Shown here piece after piece: positions 20,102 to 28,789 of a DNA stretch of 35,652 bases (position 1 is the first letter of the stretch; the number at the start of each line of letters is the position of its first letter). The stretch covers positions 1-35,652 of the forward strand of contig CAIXBT010000092.1 in assembly GCA_903917755.1 (NCBI GenBank), in the 5' to 3' direction. A program made the position numbers and the translations under genes. Source of the stretch: an uncultured Bacteroidota bacterium (GTDB taxonomy: Bacteria > Bacteroidota > Bacteroidia > Chitinophagales > LD1). Below the pieces are notes generated by a model, which ran no database searches, was not told where the DNA came from, and saw nothing but the letters and a program-made list of their open reading frames with translations.

Positions 20102-20224
20102 CATGCTGCGAAGATAATATAAAGCAATGACGCTAAATGTCTTCCTGATTCTCATCTATTATCTATTGTATATCATTGTATAATCTAAATACATCTTTAG
20201 CGTTATCTTTATCTTTATATTAAA

Positions 20225-21997
20225 ATGAAAAGACTGGTTCTGTTATTACTCATCTTTGGGTTGAAAGCTTCCTATGCTCAGGAGTCCTTCAGGCTGGAGT
20301 TGGTATGTCATGACAAGGCCCCATCTTTTTTTACAAAGCATTTTTCATACAAGTCCAGTTTCAAAGATTCGATCCTGCGTAAGAAAGAGATCGACCTCCT
20401 GTATACTAAACTCCGCGAAGGCGGATATCTTGTAGTTTCTATAGATAGTAGTGTGCGGAAAGGTGATCTGCTGACTGCATATATATATGTAGGAGAAAAG
20501 TTTCAAAACATAACCATCTATAACGGCAATATCCCCAATGACTTTTTAGATAATATCAATCTGAAGAAACTTGGAGAGGGTAGAGTGATACCTGCAGACG
20601 GCACTCAACTCTTTAAGGCAAAAGTGATCCAGTCTTGTGAGAACATTGGTTACCCATTCGCAGAAGTGGTTCTGGATAGTTTTGCAATCAATAAAGGCGA
20701 GGTGTCGGCTAAGCTCTATTTGCAGCGACATGAGCTTATCCGCTATGATTCTGTGCGTATCCAAGGTAAGACCAAAGTCAAAGCAGTGTTTCTTAGAAAT
20801 TATCTGGGTATCAAACTAGGCAAGGTATATAATGAGGCTACTGTGCGCAGGATATCACAACGCCTGAACGACTTGCAATTTGCAGAGGTCATCAGGCCGC
20901 ATACGGTAGAATTTAGAAGTGAAAAAGCGCGCATCAATGTATTTCTCAAAGACAGAAAGGCGAGCCAGTTTAATGTAGTGATAGGTTTGCTGCCCGGTAG
21001 CTCCGGTCAGAAAGTATTGATCACAGGTGATGTTAAGATACATTTATTTTCTCCGTTTGGAGTGGGAGAGGAGTTGCTGCTGCAGTGGCAAAAGCTACAA
21101 CCTAAAACACAAACGCTGAATGTGAAGGTAGTTTATCCGTATCTGATGGGGTTGCCTCTGGGTTTGAATGTGAATTTTCAATTGTTCAAGCAGGATACTT
21201 CTTATCTTGAACTCGACGGTGACTATGGGGTGCAATATCAACTGGCAGGAAGCGACTATCTCAAGGCGTCATACAAGCAGAAATTGAGTATCATGCTCGA
21301 CCCGGATACTAATTTCGTAAAGATCAATCGTGCCCTGCCACCCAATCTGGACCTTAGTACAAATGAGTTTGCCCTGCAGGCCTATTTTCAAAAACTTAAT
21401 TACAAATTCAATCCGGTATCAGGCTATATACTGCAGGCCAGTGTGGCGCTGGGTGCGCGAACTATCAAGAAGAACACAACGCTTCTTAGTTTATATGATG
21501 AACAGCAAGGGCGAACGTTCGGCTATCTTTATGATTCTTTGAAACTCACTACTTTTCAAATGCATATCGCTCTGATGGTAGATAAATTCTGGAAGATCAC
21601 GAACCGCAATACAATTCGTACTATGTTCAGGGGTGAGTATCTCCTTAGTCAGAATATTCTGGAAAATGAAAAATATAAGATCGGGGGCAACGGTTCACTC
21701 CTCGGATTTGATGATAGGTCTATTTATACTCCATACTATTTGATAGGTGATCTGGAATATAGATTTCTGCTTTCAAAAAACTCTTACTTTTATGCTTTCT
21801 TCAACGCCGCTATGGTAAAAGATGCAGGTCATTACGTCTATAAGATTTTTGATTTCCCCTTTGGATTCGGTGCTGGGACTACGTTTGAGACCAAAGTTGG
21901 ATTGTTTGGCCTGACGTATGCACTGGGTAAGCAGGAGGGCAATCCTATCTCGTTCAAGACGGGCAAGATACATTTCGGGTATGTAAATTATTTTTGA
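20225..21997 (+). CDS. BamA/TamA-like outer membrane protein with POTRA-like repeats
   Basis: Signal peptide; POTRA-like segments (YDSVRIQGKTKVKAVFLRNYLGIKLGKVYNEATVRRISQRLNDLQFAEVI); C-terminal barrel ending GKIHFGYVNYF. Confidence 0.8.
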   Translation: MKRLVLLLLIFGLKASYAQESFRLELVCHDKAPSFFTKHFSYKSSFKDSILRKKEIDLLYTKLREGGYLVVSIDSSVRKGDLLTAYIYVGEKFQNITIYNGNIPNDFLDNINLKKLGEGRVIPADGTQLFKAKVIQSCENIGYPFAEVVLDSFAINKGEVSAKLYLQRHELIRYDSVRIQGKTKVKAVFLRNYLGIKLGKVYNEATVRRISQRLNDLQFAEVIRPHTVEFRSEKARINVFLKDRKASQFNVVIGLLPGSSGQKVLITGDVKIHLFSPFGVGEELLLQWQKLQPKTQTLNVKVVYPYLMGLPLGLNVNFQLFKQDTSYLELDGDYGVQYQLAGSDYLKASYKQKLSIMLDPDTNFVKINRALPPNLDLSTNEFALQAYFQKLNYKFNPVSGYILQASVALGARTIKKNTTLLSLYDEQQGRTFGYLYDSLKLTTFQMHIALMVDKFWKITNRNTIRTMFRGEYLLSQNILENEKYKIGGNGSLLGFDDRSIYTPYYLIGDLEYRFLLSKNSYFYAFFNAAMVKDAGHYVYKIFDFPFGFGAGTTFETKVGLFGLTYALGKQEGNPISFKTGKIHFGYVNYF

Positions 21998-22879
21998 GTG
22001 AAGGCAATTCTATTGGCATTGATTTTTTTTCTTCCTATGTATTTGGGTGCTCAGGTTGATCCCGTAGCGGTCAATGATCAGGACTCGGTATCTGTATCTT
22101 CAGATAGTATTCAGGAGATCATCATCGATACTGCCGCTATTTACAAAGCAGCTCATTCTGAGTTTTATAATTCAGCTATCATGTCAGGCGAAAAACCTAA
22201 ATGGTATGATATAGAGCAGCAGCGAAAAGGTAAAAATGATGCCTGGATATTTTTCATTCTGTTACAACTTCTCATTCTCCTCACTATCCTGAAACTGGCG
22301 TTCCATAACGATTTCGAGAACCTATTCAGGATATTTGCCAATTCTAATATAGCATCGCAGATAGGCAGAACTGCTAAGGACGATATCACACTTTCATCTG
22401 TACTCATGAGTATGATATTCATAACCACTATGTCTATCTTCACGCGATTTGTTCTATTGCATTTCTATCCTCACTCTGTATTACAAAATGATATTTCAAT
22501 ACTCGCTCTCATTTTTTTATTCACATTTTTTTCTGTTGCAAAGTACGTGTCATTGAAGTACATCGGAAATATTTTTGAGATAACATCAACAGTAGATGAA
22601 TACCTTTTTAATTTATCTGCTATCACTCGAACCATTGGTATTTCAATGATTCCATTACTATTCATGTTATACGCATCACCTGAAAAATATTTCATTTCTA
22701 TTCTTATCATTTCAATAATTATTTTGTGCATCGGTCTTGTAATGGTTGTTATCAGAGGGTTATCCACATCGTATAAATTGATGTACAGCAGTATGTATCA
22801 TTTTTTAATCTACATTTGTGTTGGAGAAATATTACCAATATTTCTATTTATCAAATTGTTAACCAAAACAGTTATTTAA
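21998..22879 (+). CDS. DUF4271-type integral membrane protein
   Basis: GTG start directly abutting the upstream TGA; several hydrophobic helices; position ahead of hemD matches the usual Bacteroidota arrangement (recalled, not checked). Confidence 0.7.
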   Translation: MKAILLALIFFLPMYLGAQVDPVAVNDQDSVSVSSDSIQEIIIDTAAIYKAAHSEFYNSAIMSGEKPKWYDIEQQRKGKNDAWIFFILLQLLILLTILKLAFHNDFENLFRIFANSNIASQIGRTAKDDITLSSVLMSMIFITTMSIFTRFVLLHFYPHSVLQNDISILALIFLFTFFSVAKYVSLKYIGNIFEITSTVDEYLFNLSAITRTIGISMIPLLFMLYASPEKYFISILIISIIILCIGLVMVVIRGLSTSYKLMYSSMYHFLIYICVGEILPIFLFIKLLTKTVI

Positions 22880-22880
22880 C

Positions 22881-23060
22881 ATGGCAACAAAGTCACCAGC
22901 AAAGAAGGCTGCCCCAAAGAAAGCTGCTAAGAAAGCTGCCCCTAAAAAGGCTGCTGCTAAGAAAGCTGCTCCAAAGAAAGCCGCTGCCCCTAAGAAGGCC
23001 GCAAAAAAAGCTGCCCCTAAAAAGGCTGCTAAGAAAGCTGCCCCTAAAAAAAAAGCGTAA
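22881..23060 (+). CDS. Histone H1-like Lys/Ala/Pro-rich small basic protein (59 aa)
   Basis: Manual translation: MATKSPAKKAAPKKAAKKAAPKKAAAKKAAPKKAAAPKKAAKKAAPKKAAKKAAPKKKA*. ATG is 1 nt after the DUF4271 stop. Just below the apparent 60-aa cutoff of the ORF track. Confidence 0.7.
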   Translation: MATKSPAKKAAPKKAAKKAAPKKAAAKKAAPKKAAAPKKAAKKAAPKKAAKKAAPKKKA

Positions 23061-23086
23061 GCAAGGGAAAGCAAACAAAGTTAAAC

Positions 23087-23149
23087 AGCAGTAGCACTTC
23101 CGGTCGCAATAAGGCTGATGAGAAATCAACTAAACCGAGTGCTACTGCT
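23087..23149 (+). repeat. Perfect 12-bp inverted repeat / stem-loop followed by T-rich tract
   Basis: agcagtagcact (23087-23098) and agtgctactgct (23138-23149) are exact reverse complements; inner cggt/accg can extend the stem; tttatttt follows. Confidence 0.75.
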
Positions 23150-23155
23150 TTTATT

Positions 23156-24106
23156 TTGAAAAGTGACAAAGGATCTACGGCAAAAAAATCCCAGCCCAAA
23201 ACACAAGCTCTTCCTGCTGCTAAGAAAGCTCCCCACGCTCCCGTACCATCTGTACCTCAGCCCGAAGAAAAAAAGAAGCCTGTCAGACTCGCAGATATAC
23301 TAAAATCCAAAAACGAAAAGAATTATAGTGAGTTGATCACTCACGAAGCTAAACCAAAACTTAAAAATATTTTGGTGGCGCAGCCTCAGCCAGAAGGTAT
23401 CAAGTCTCCTTATTTTGATCTTGAGATCAAATACAAAGTGAAGTTTCAGTTTACCCCATTCGTCACTGTAGAAGGTGTACCCGGAAAAGAATTCCGTAAG
23501 CAAAGGATCACTCTCAATGACTATAGTGGTATCATCTTTACTAGTCGCAATGCTATCGATCACTTCTTTCGGATATGTGAAGAACTGAGAGTGAAGATGA
23601 GTCAGGAGACTAAGTACTTCTGTACATCTGAAGCTATAGCACTCTACCTGCAGAAATACACTCAGTATCGCAAGCGTAAAGTGTTTTTCAGTGATACCAA
23701 TAGCAATAAAGAACTGAGAGGCCTTCTTCTGAAGCACAGAGAAACTACCAGATGCCTATATATCGGACCTGAGGTGAGAAGTAAGGATGAGATCACATCG
23801 TTCATGACCGAACAAAATATCCCCTATGCTGAAGCTGTGATGTATAAGACAGTACCCAGTGATCTGAAGAAGATCGATTTTAGCAAGTTTGATATGATGA
23901 TCCTGTTCAGCCCATCGGCGGTACATTCTCTGTATCAGAGCTATCCGGGTTTCAAACAGGGTAATACTAAGATCGCGGTATATGGCAAGACCACTGCCGA
24001 TGCTGTGCTTGATGCAGGCCTGAAATTTCATTTGATGGCTCCGTTGGAGGGAGCTCCGTCTATCATTGCCGGTGTTGAAAATTATTTGAAAGTATCGAAT
24101 AAGTGA
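23156..24106 (+). CDS. hemD: Uroporphyrinogen-III synthase, Bacteroidota type, with basic N-terminal extension
   Basis: LKNILVAQPQPEGIKSPYFDLEIKYKVKFQFTPFVTVEGVPGKEFRKQRITLNDYSGIIFTSRNAIDHFF. Tracked start is TTG; the frame is open upstream to 23048. Confidence 0.85.
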   Translation: MKSDKGSTAKKSQPKTQALPAAKKAPHAPVPSVPQPEEKKKPVRLADILKSKNEKNYSELITHEAKPKLKNILVAQPQPEGIKSPYFDLEIKYKVKFQFTPFVTVEGVPGKEFRKQRITLNDYSGIIFTSRNAIDHFFRICEELRVKMSQETKYFCTSEAIALYLQKYTQYRKRKVFFSDTNSNKELRGLLLKHRETTRCLYIGPEVRSKDEITSFMTEQNIPYAEAVMYKTVPSDLKKIDFSKFDMMILFSPSAVHSLYQSYPGFKQGNTKIAVYGKTTADAVLDAGLKFHLMAPLEGAPSIIAGVENYLKVSNK

Positions 24107-24148
24107 GAAGAGATATGCGTGAGAGAGAAGTCTTAAGTCCTGAAAGTT

Positions 24149-24895
24149 CTATCCCCCTAGCAAGAAAATAGAATAGCGTTTATGCAGATCAGGCACTAGT
24201 TTTTTCCAGTCAGAGATCTTTTTAGTGGAGATGAATTCGGTAGGGAGTGTAAGATCGCATGCGACACAAAGTTTCGTATCGGCATCTAATGTGTGCAAGG
24301 CATCTTTCAGCAGGCTGTCATTTCGAAACGGAGTCTCCATGAATATCTGTGTGATATTATGTCGCCTCGCGATCTCTTCGAGCTGCCTGAGTTTTTTGAT
24401 CCGGTCTGCTGACTGGATAGGCAGGTAGCCATGAAAGGTAAACTGCTGTCCGTTCATGCCCGATGCTATCAATGCCAGTAGTATAGAGCTAGGTCCGACC
24501 AATGGTACTACCTGGATGTTTCGCGAATGAGCATATCGCACCAACTCATGTCCGGGGTCTGCTATACAGGGGTTACCGGCCTCGCTTATGATGCCGATGT
24601 TCTTGCCTTTTGAAATATTGGCAAGAAGTTTTGGAGCTACATTTTCTCCATGCTTGTCGATCTCATTTATTACAACTTCGGTATCGAAATTTTTCGTGAA
24701 ACCTATAGCGCGAAGGTATCGCCTGGCGGTCTTTGCATTCTCAACGATAAATTCATCAAGTTGCATCACCATCTCTTTGACCTGGTCAGGTATGATAGCT
24801 TTATTGTCTTCACCCAGAAAAGAAGGGATAAGATATAATTTGCCCTCTGCTGCGCGATGCGAAACAGGTTTAAACGGTGTTTTATTTTCTTCCAT
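24149..24895 (-). CDS. Tetrapyrrole methylase-family SAM methyltransferase (RsmI-like)
   Basis: GKLYLIPSFLGED, GIISEAGNPCIADPGHELVRYAH, VPLVGPSSILLALIASGMNGQQFTFHGYLP. Confidence 0.88.
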   Translation of the reverse strand: MEENKTPFKPVSHRAAEGKLYLIPSFLGEDNKAIIPDQVKEMVMQLDEFIVENAKTARRYLRAIGFTKNFDTEVVINEIDKHGENVAPKLLANISKGKNIGIISEAGNPCIADPGHELVRYAHSRNIQVVPLVGPSSILLALIASGMNGQQFTFHGYLPIQSADRIKKLRQLEEIARRHNITQIFMETPFRNDSLLKDALHTLDADTKLCVACDLTLPTEFISTKKISDWKKLVPDLHKRYSIFLLGG

Positions 24896-24897
24896 AA

Positions 24898-27153
24898 TTA
24901 ATTGTCAGGATTAGGCGTATCGCCGCCTGTCGTATCTTTAGGCACGAACGAGCAGTTGAAATTTATCTCCAAGGTACTATCGGCGGGCATAGGGAACGCG
25001 GCTGTTTGGTTTAGCTTGAGGTGGTAGTCGCCATAGCTCTTACTAAGAAACTTGCCTACTACAGGCAGCGCAGCAGAAGCACCCTGCCCGGTAGCCGTAC
25101 TATAAAAATGCACACTCGGCTGCTCGAATCCCACCCAACATCCTGCCACGATCTCTGGAGTGATACCCATAAACCAGGCATCGGCATTGCTCTGAGTGGT
25201 ACCTGTCTTGCCTGCTATGGTCAGTGTAGGCATACCATAGTGTGCACGCAGGCTGGCACCGGTACCTTTGTTCATTACACCTTTCATCATTTCGGTGGTA
25301 GTATAGGCTACTTTGGGATCTATAGCTTCGGCGTGTTCCTCATTGAATGAAGCGAGCACATTGCCTTTCTTGTCAGTTATTTTTTTGATGTAAAAAGGTT
25401 TGCTGTATACGCCCAGATTAGCGAAGATCGTATAAGCACCCACCATCTCCCAAAGTGATATGTCTGAGACCCCAAGACAGAGCGATGGTACTGCATCAAG
25501 CGGGCTCTCAATTCTCAGTTTACGAGCCATATCTACCAGTGCCTGCGGATGAAACTCGCACATCAGATTAGATGTCATTCTATTGTCAGAATACCACAAC
25601 CCCTCCTGCATTGGTACCAGATCTCCATCCTTCCATTTCTTGGTGCCGGCCGGGTCCCAACTATTGTCTCCGCAATTTGGTTTGACATATTCCACCAGAT
25701 GGCATGGATCCCAACCCCGTTCGATGGCTACTGCATATTGCAGAGGCTTCATCGTAGAACCTACCTGACGCTTGGTAGATTTTTTGACGTGATCGAGTTG
25801 AAAGTATTTCAGATCAGGACCACCCACCCATGCTTTTATTTCTCCCGTATGTACATCGACAGCCAGAAAGCCGCACTGTATGACCTGCAGATAATATTTC
25901 AGAGAGTCGAGGGGACTCATGAGTGTATCTTTATTAAAGGTACCATTGTCTCCATTATAAGAGAAGATGGTCATGTCTACTTTGGTATCAAATATTTTTC
26001 GGATCTCTTCATCTGTTTTTCCTTGTGCTTTCAGATCCTGATAGTGCTGGCTCTGTACCATGCTTTTCTCCAGCAGTTCGGGTTTGGCGCGCTCACCTGA
26101 TTTCCAGGGTTCCTTGCCTCTCCATTCCTTGAAATAAATATCCTGCAGATATTTAAGGTGATCCTTTATGGCCTCTTCTGCATAGCGCTGCATACGTGAG
26201 TCGATGGTAGTATATACATTCAGACCGTCCCGATAGATGTCATATGGTGATCCATCAGGTTTCTTATGCTTCTCGCACCATTGTTTGAGTTCCTGACGAA
26301 GGTTTTCGCGGAGATAGGTAGCTATGCCTTCACGATAGTCGGGGCTATGGAAGTTGAGTTTAATTTTTTTCTGTGACAAAGAATCATATTCTGTCTTTGT
26401 TATTGCGTTCGCCTCGAGCATTCGTTTCAGGACAATGTTTCTTCTTTCTTCTGCTCTTTCAGGATGTTTTTTGGGATTGAGTTTTGCCGGCGCGTTGACC
26501 AAACCCACTAATAGAGCAGCTTCATTAGGTTTGAGCTCTTTGGGTGTTTTGCCATAGTATGTGAAGGCAGCAGTTTTGATGCCGTATGATTGATTGCCGA
26601 ATTCCACGGTATTGAAGTAAAGGGTAATGATCTCTTCTTTAGAAAACATACGCTCGATCTTGGCCGCCAGTATCCACTCTTTGAGTTTTTGTTTGGCGCG
26701 CTGAATACGCCCGGCTTTATGAAAGTTCTGGTGAAATAAGTTTTTGGCAAGCTGCTGGGTAATGGTCGATGCACCACCTCTGTCATGTCGGGTGATCAGT
26801 GGCCCGAATATGGCACTAAAGAGTCCCTTCATATCTATACCTGAGTGGTCATAGAAGCGTTTATCCTCAGTAGCGACCAGACCCTTCACTAGATATGGCG
26901 ACAGATCATCATAGCCTACTTCTATTCTGTTCTCGCTGTAGTAGCTGCCTAGGACTTCGGCATCTGCCGAGTATACTGTAGTGGAAACATCATTGTTGGG
27001 ATTCTGAATAGCCTCCAGGTCAGGCATTTCTCCGAGCATACCTGCATTGACACCTATGAAAAACAATATGACGAACAACACAAATGACCACAGAGCGATC
27101 TGCACTATACGAAACAACTGCCAGAAATCATTAAAATTTATCTTTTTAGCCAT
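24898..27153 (-). CDS. Penicillin-binding protein 1A (bifunctional transglycosylase/transpeptidase)
   Basis: ATEDKRFYDHSGID, GGASTITQQLAKNLFH, QVGSTMKP (SxxK), WYSDNRMTSN (SxN), IAGKTGTTQ (KTG). Confidence 0.96.
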   Translation of the reverse strand: MAKKINFNDFWQLFRIVQIALWSFVLFVILFFIGVNAGMLGEMPDLEAIQNPNNDVSTTVYSADAEVLGSYYSENRIEVGYDDLSPYLVKGLVATEDKRFYDHSGIDMKGLFSAIFGPLITRHDRGGASTITQQLAKNLFHQNFHKAGRIQRAKQKLKEWILAAKIERMFSKEEIITLYFNTVEFGNQSYGIKTAAFTYYGKTPKELKPNEAALLVGLVNAPAKLNPKKHPERAEERRNIVLKRMLEANAITKTEYDSLSQKKIKLNFHSPDYREGIATYLRENLRQELKQWCEKHKKPDGSPYDIYRDGLNVYTTIDSRMQRYAEEAIKDHLKYLQDIYFKEWRGKEPWKSGERAKPELLEKSMVQSQHYQDLKAQGKTDEEIRKIFDTKVDMTIFSYNGDNGTFNKDTLMSPLDSLKYYLQVIQCGFLAVDVHTGEIKAWVGGPDLKYFQLDHVKKSTKRQVGSTMKPLQYAVAIERGWDPCHLVEYVKPNCGDNSWDPAGTKKWKDGDLVPMQEGLWYSDNRMTSNLMCEFHPQALVDMARKLRIESPLDAVPSLCLGVSDISLWEMVGAYTIFANLGVYSKPFYIKKITDKKGNVLASFNEEHAEAIDPKVAYTTTEMMKGVMNKGTGASLRAHYGMPTLTIAGKTGTTQSNADAWFMGITPEIVAGCWVGFEQPSVHFYSTATGQGASAALPVVGKFLSKSYGDYHLKLNQTAAFPMPADSTLEINFNCSFVPKDTTGGDTPNPDN

Positions 27154-27161
27154 TAACTATT

Positions 27162-27731
27162 TTATCGTTTACGCATCTGGGCATAATAAGCCTCCAGCAC
27201 ATTATAAAATTCTTCACCGTATTTTCTGATCAGGGCATCTTTCACAAAACGAAATACGGGTACTTTTAGTTTGTTGCCATTCTTGCAGGCTGCCTTGCAG
27301 ATGCTCCATCTCTCATAGTTCACCGCTTCGAATGTTTTGTACTGCGAGATACGCACCGGATACAAGTGACAAGATACAGGTTTTCTGAAATCGACCTTTC
27401 CGGCCAAATATGCTTTTTCGATACCGCATACTGCTACCCCATTATCATAGTTCACATATGCGCAGGGGCCATCCTGTATGAGAGGGGTTTTCCATTTCTG
27501 GTCTTCTTCCTCCCACATATATTTGCGTTTTTCGAGTTCTGCTATCCCTTCGGGAATCAGGAATGGTTTTACATCCTGATATATTTCGTCCAGTATCTTC
27601 AGTTCGCTCTCATCGAGCGGGGCGCCGGTATCCCCCTCTACGCAGCAGGCTCCCTTGCAGGCATGCAGGTCGCATACGAAATTTTCTTCGAGCAGATCTT
27701 CGCTGACTATTTTATTATGTATTGATATCAC
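27162..27731 (-). CDS. DUF3109 family Cys-rich protein
   Basis: FVCDLHACKGACCVEGDTGAPLDESEL, KPVSCHLYPVRI, WSICKAACKNG. Confidence 0.88.
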   Translation of the reverse strand: MISIHNKIVSEDLLEENFVCDLHACKGACCVEGDTGAPLDESELKILDEIYQDVKPFLIPEGIAELEKRKYMWEEEDQKWKTPLIQDGPCAYVNYDNGVAVCGIEKAYLAGKVDFRKPVSCHLYPVRISQYKTFEAVNYERWSICKAACKNGNKLKVPVFRFVKDALIRKYGEEFYNVLEAYYAQMRKR

Positions 27732-27762
27732 TTATTCGCCGATGTATTTATATTTTTGGGGA

Positions 27763-28740
27763 ATGATCCCCACTATTTTTTCAAAAATAAGCATATCTAT
27801 CGATTCCTCGCAGGTTTCCGATATCAGATTCCGATCTTTTAAGGTAATATACCATGCTATAAAAGCTGGTTTACGTGGTCCGGTGGCTGTATTTCTACTG
27901 CTCATCATTTCTTTCGGTGCATCCGCACAATACCAGTCACTCTGCTGGCAGATATCAGGAAATGGTTTGAAACACCCCTCATACCTTTATGGCACGATGC
28001 ATGTCTCAGCCAGACGGGTCTTCAATTTCGGCGACAAAGCCAACAAAGCATTCGCGGAGTCAAAGGCCTATGCGATGGAGATCGATCCCGAAAAAGCCAT
28101 GTCTCTCAGTACGCTGACCAAAATGATGATGACAGGAGGTACCAGGATCAGTAAGCTGATACCCGATTCTGATTATCGCTTCATAGACTCGGTTATGACA
28201 CTAAGCATGGGGCATGGTATGTCCATATTCAATGCTATGGAGCCGATCATCGTATCATCTGTACTGGATGAATACGGAATGGGGATAAGCAAATCTGATT
28301 CGACCAATATGGCCGATGCGATGGATATTTATTTTTTCAAAAAAGCAAAAAAAGAGAAGAAGACCCTGATCGGAATAGAAACAATAGATGAGCAGATCAA
28401 TGCATTGCATACATTGAATTATCAGGAGCAGGCAGAGCTGCTGCTACAGTCGATACAGGATCTCAAGAAGGGCGAAAAAAATACTAATTCTGATCTGATG
28501 AAGTTCTATCTGGCGCAAAACCTCGATAGCATCATGGCGATAAGTGATGAAGAACAGATGCCGCCGAAATTGTATAAGGCTATGATCACGGATAGAAATA
28601 TCAGAATGGCAGACAGGATGGCAGAATTTATCCAAAAGAAAGCCACATTCATTGCCATCGGAGCCATGCACCTGCCGGGCGAGGGTGGTGTGATCGAGCT
28701 GCTCAGAAAGAAAGGATATAAGGTGGAGATGTGGAGGTAG
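27763..28740 (+). CDS. TraB/GumN family protein
   Basis: SLCWQISGNGLKHPSYLYGTMHVSARRVFNFGDK...GIETIDEQINAL...ATFIAIGAMHLPGEGGVIELLRKKGYKVE; start uncertain. Confidence 0.88.
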   Translation: MIPTIFSKISISIDSSQVSDIRFRSFKVIYHAIKAGLRGPVAVFLLLIISFGASAQYQSLCWQISGNGLKHPSYLYGTMHVSARRVFNFGDKANKAFAESKAYAMEIDPEKAMSLSTLTKMMMTGGTRISKLIPDSDYRFIDSVMTLSMGHGMSIFNAMEPIIVSSVLDEYGMGISKSDSTNMADAMDIYFFKKAKKEKKTLIGIETIDEQINALHTLNYQEQAELLLQSIQDLKKGEKNTNSDLMKFYLAQNLDSIMAISDEEQMPPKLYKAMITDRNIRMADRMAEFIQKKATFIAIGAMHLPGEGGVIELLRKKGYKVEMWR

Positions 28741-28789
28741 AACTAAGTAAGCCACATAATATATTCCAATATTTTCTTATTTTCCACGA

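Noticed and set aside
22816-23129. ORFs 22816-23094 (+), 22859-23074 (-), 22893-23129 (-)
   Set aside because: Alternate-frame translations of the Lys/Ala repeat. The frame giving MATKSPAKKAAPKK (22881-23060) is the sensible one.
25549-26100. 183-aa plus-strand ORF within PBP1A
   Set aside because: Antisense to strongly supported PBP1A; no independent coding evidence.
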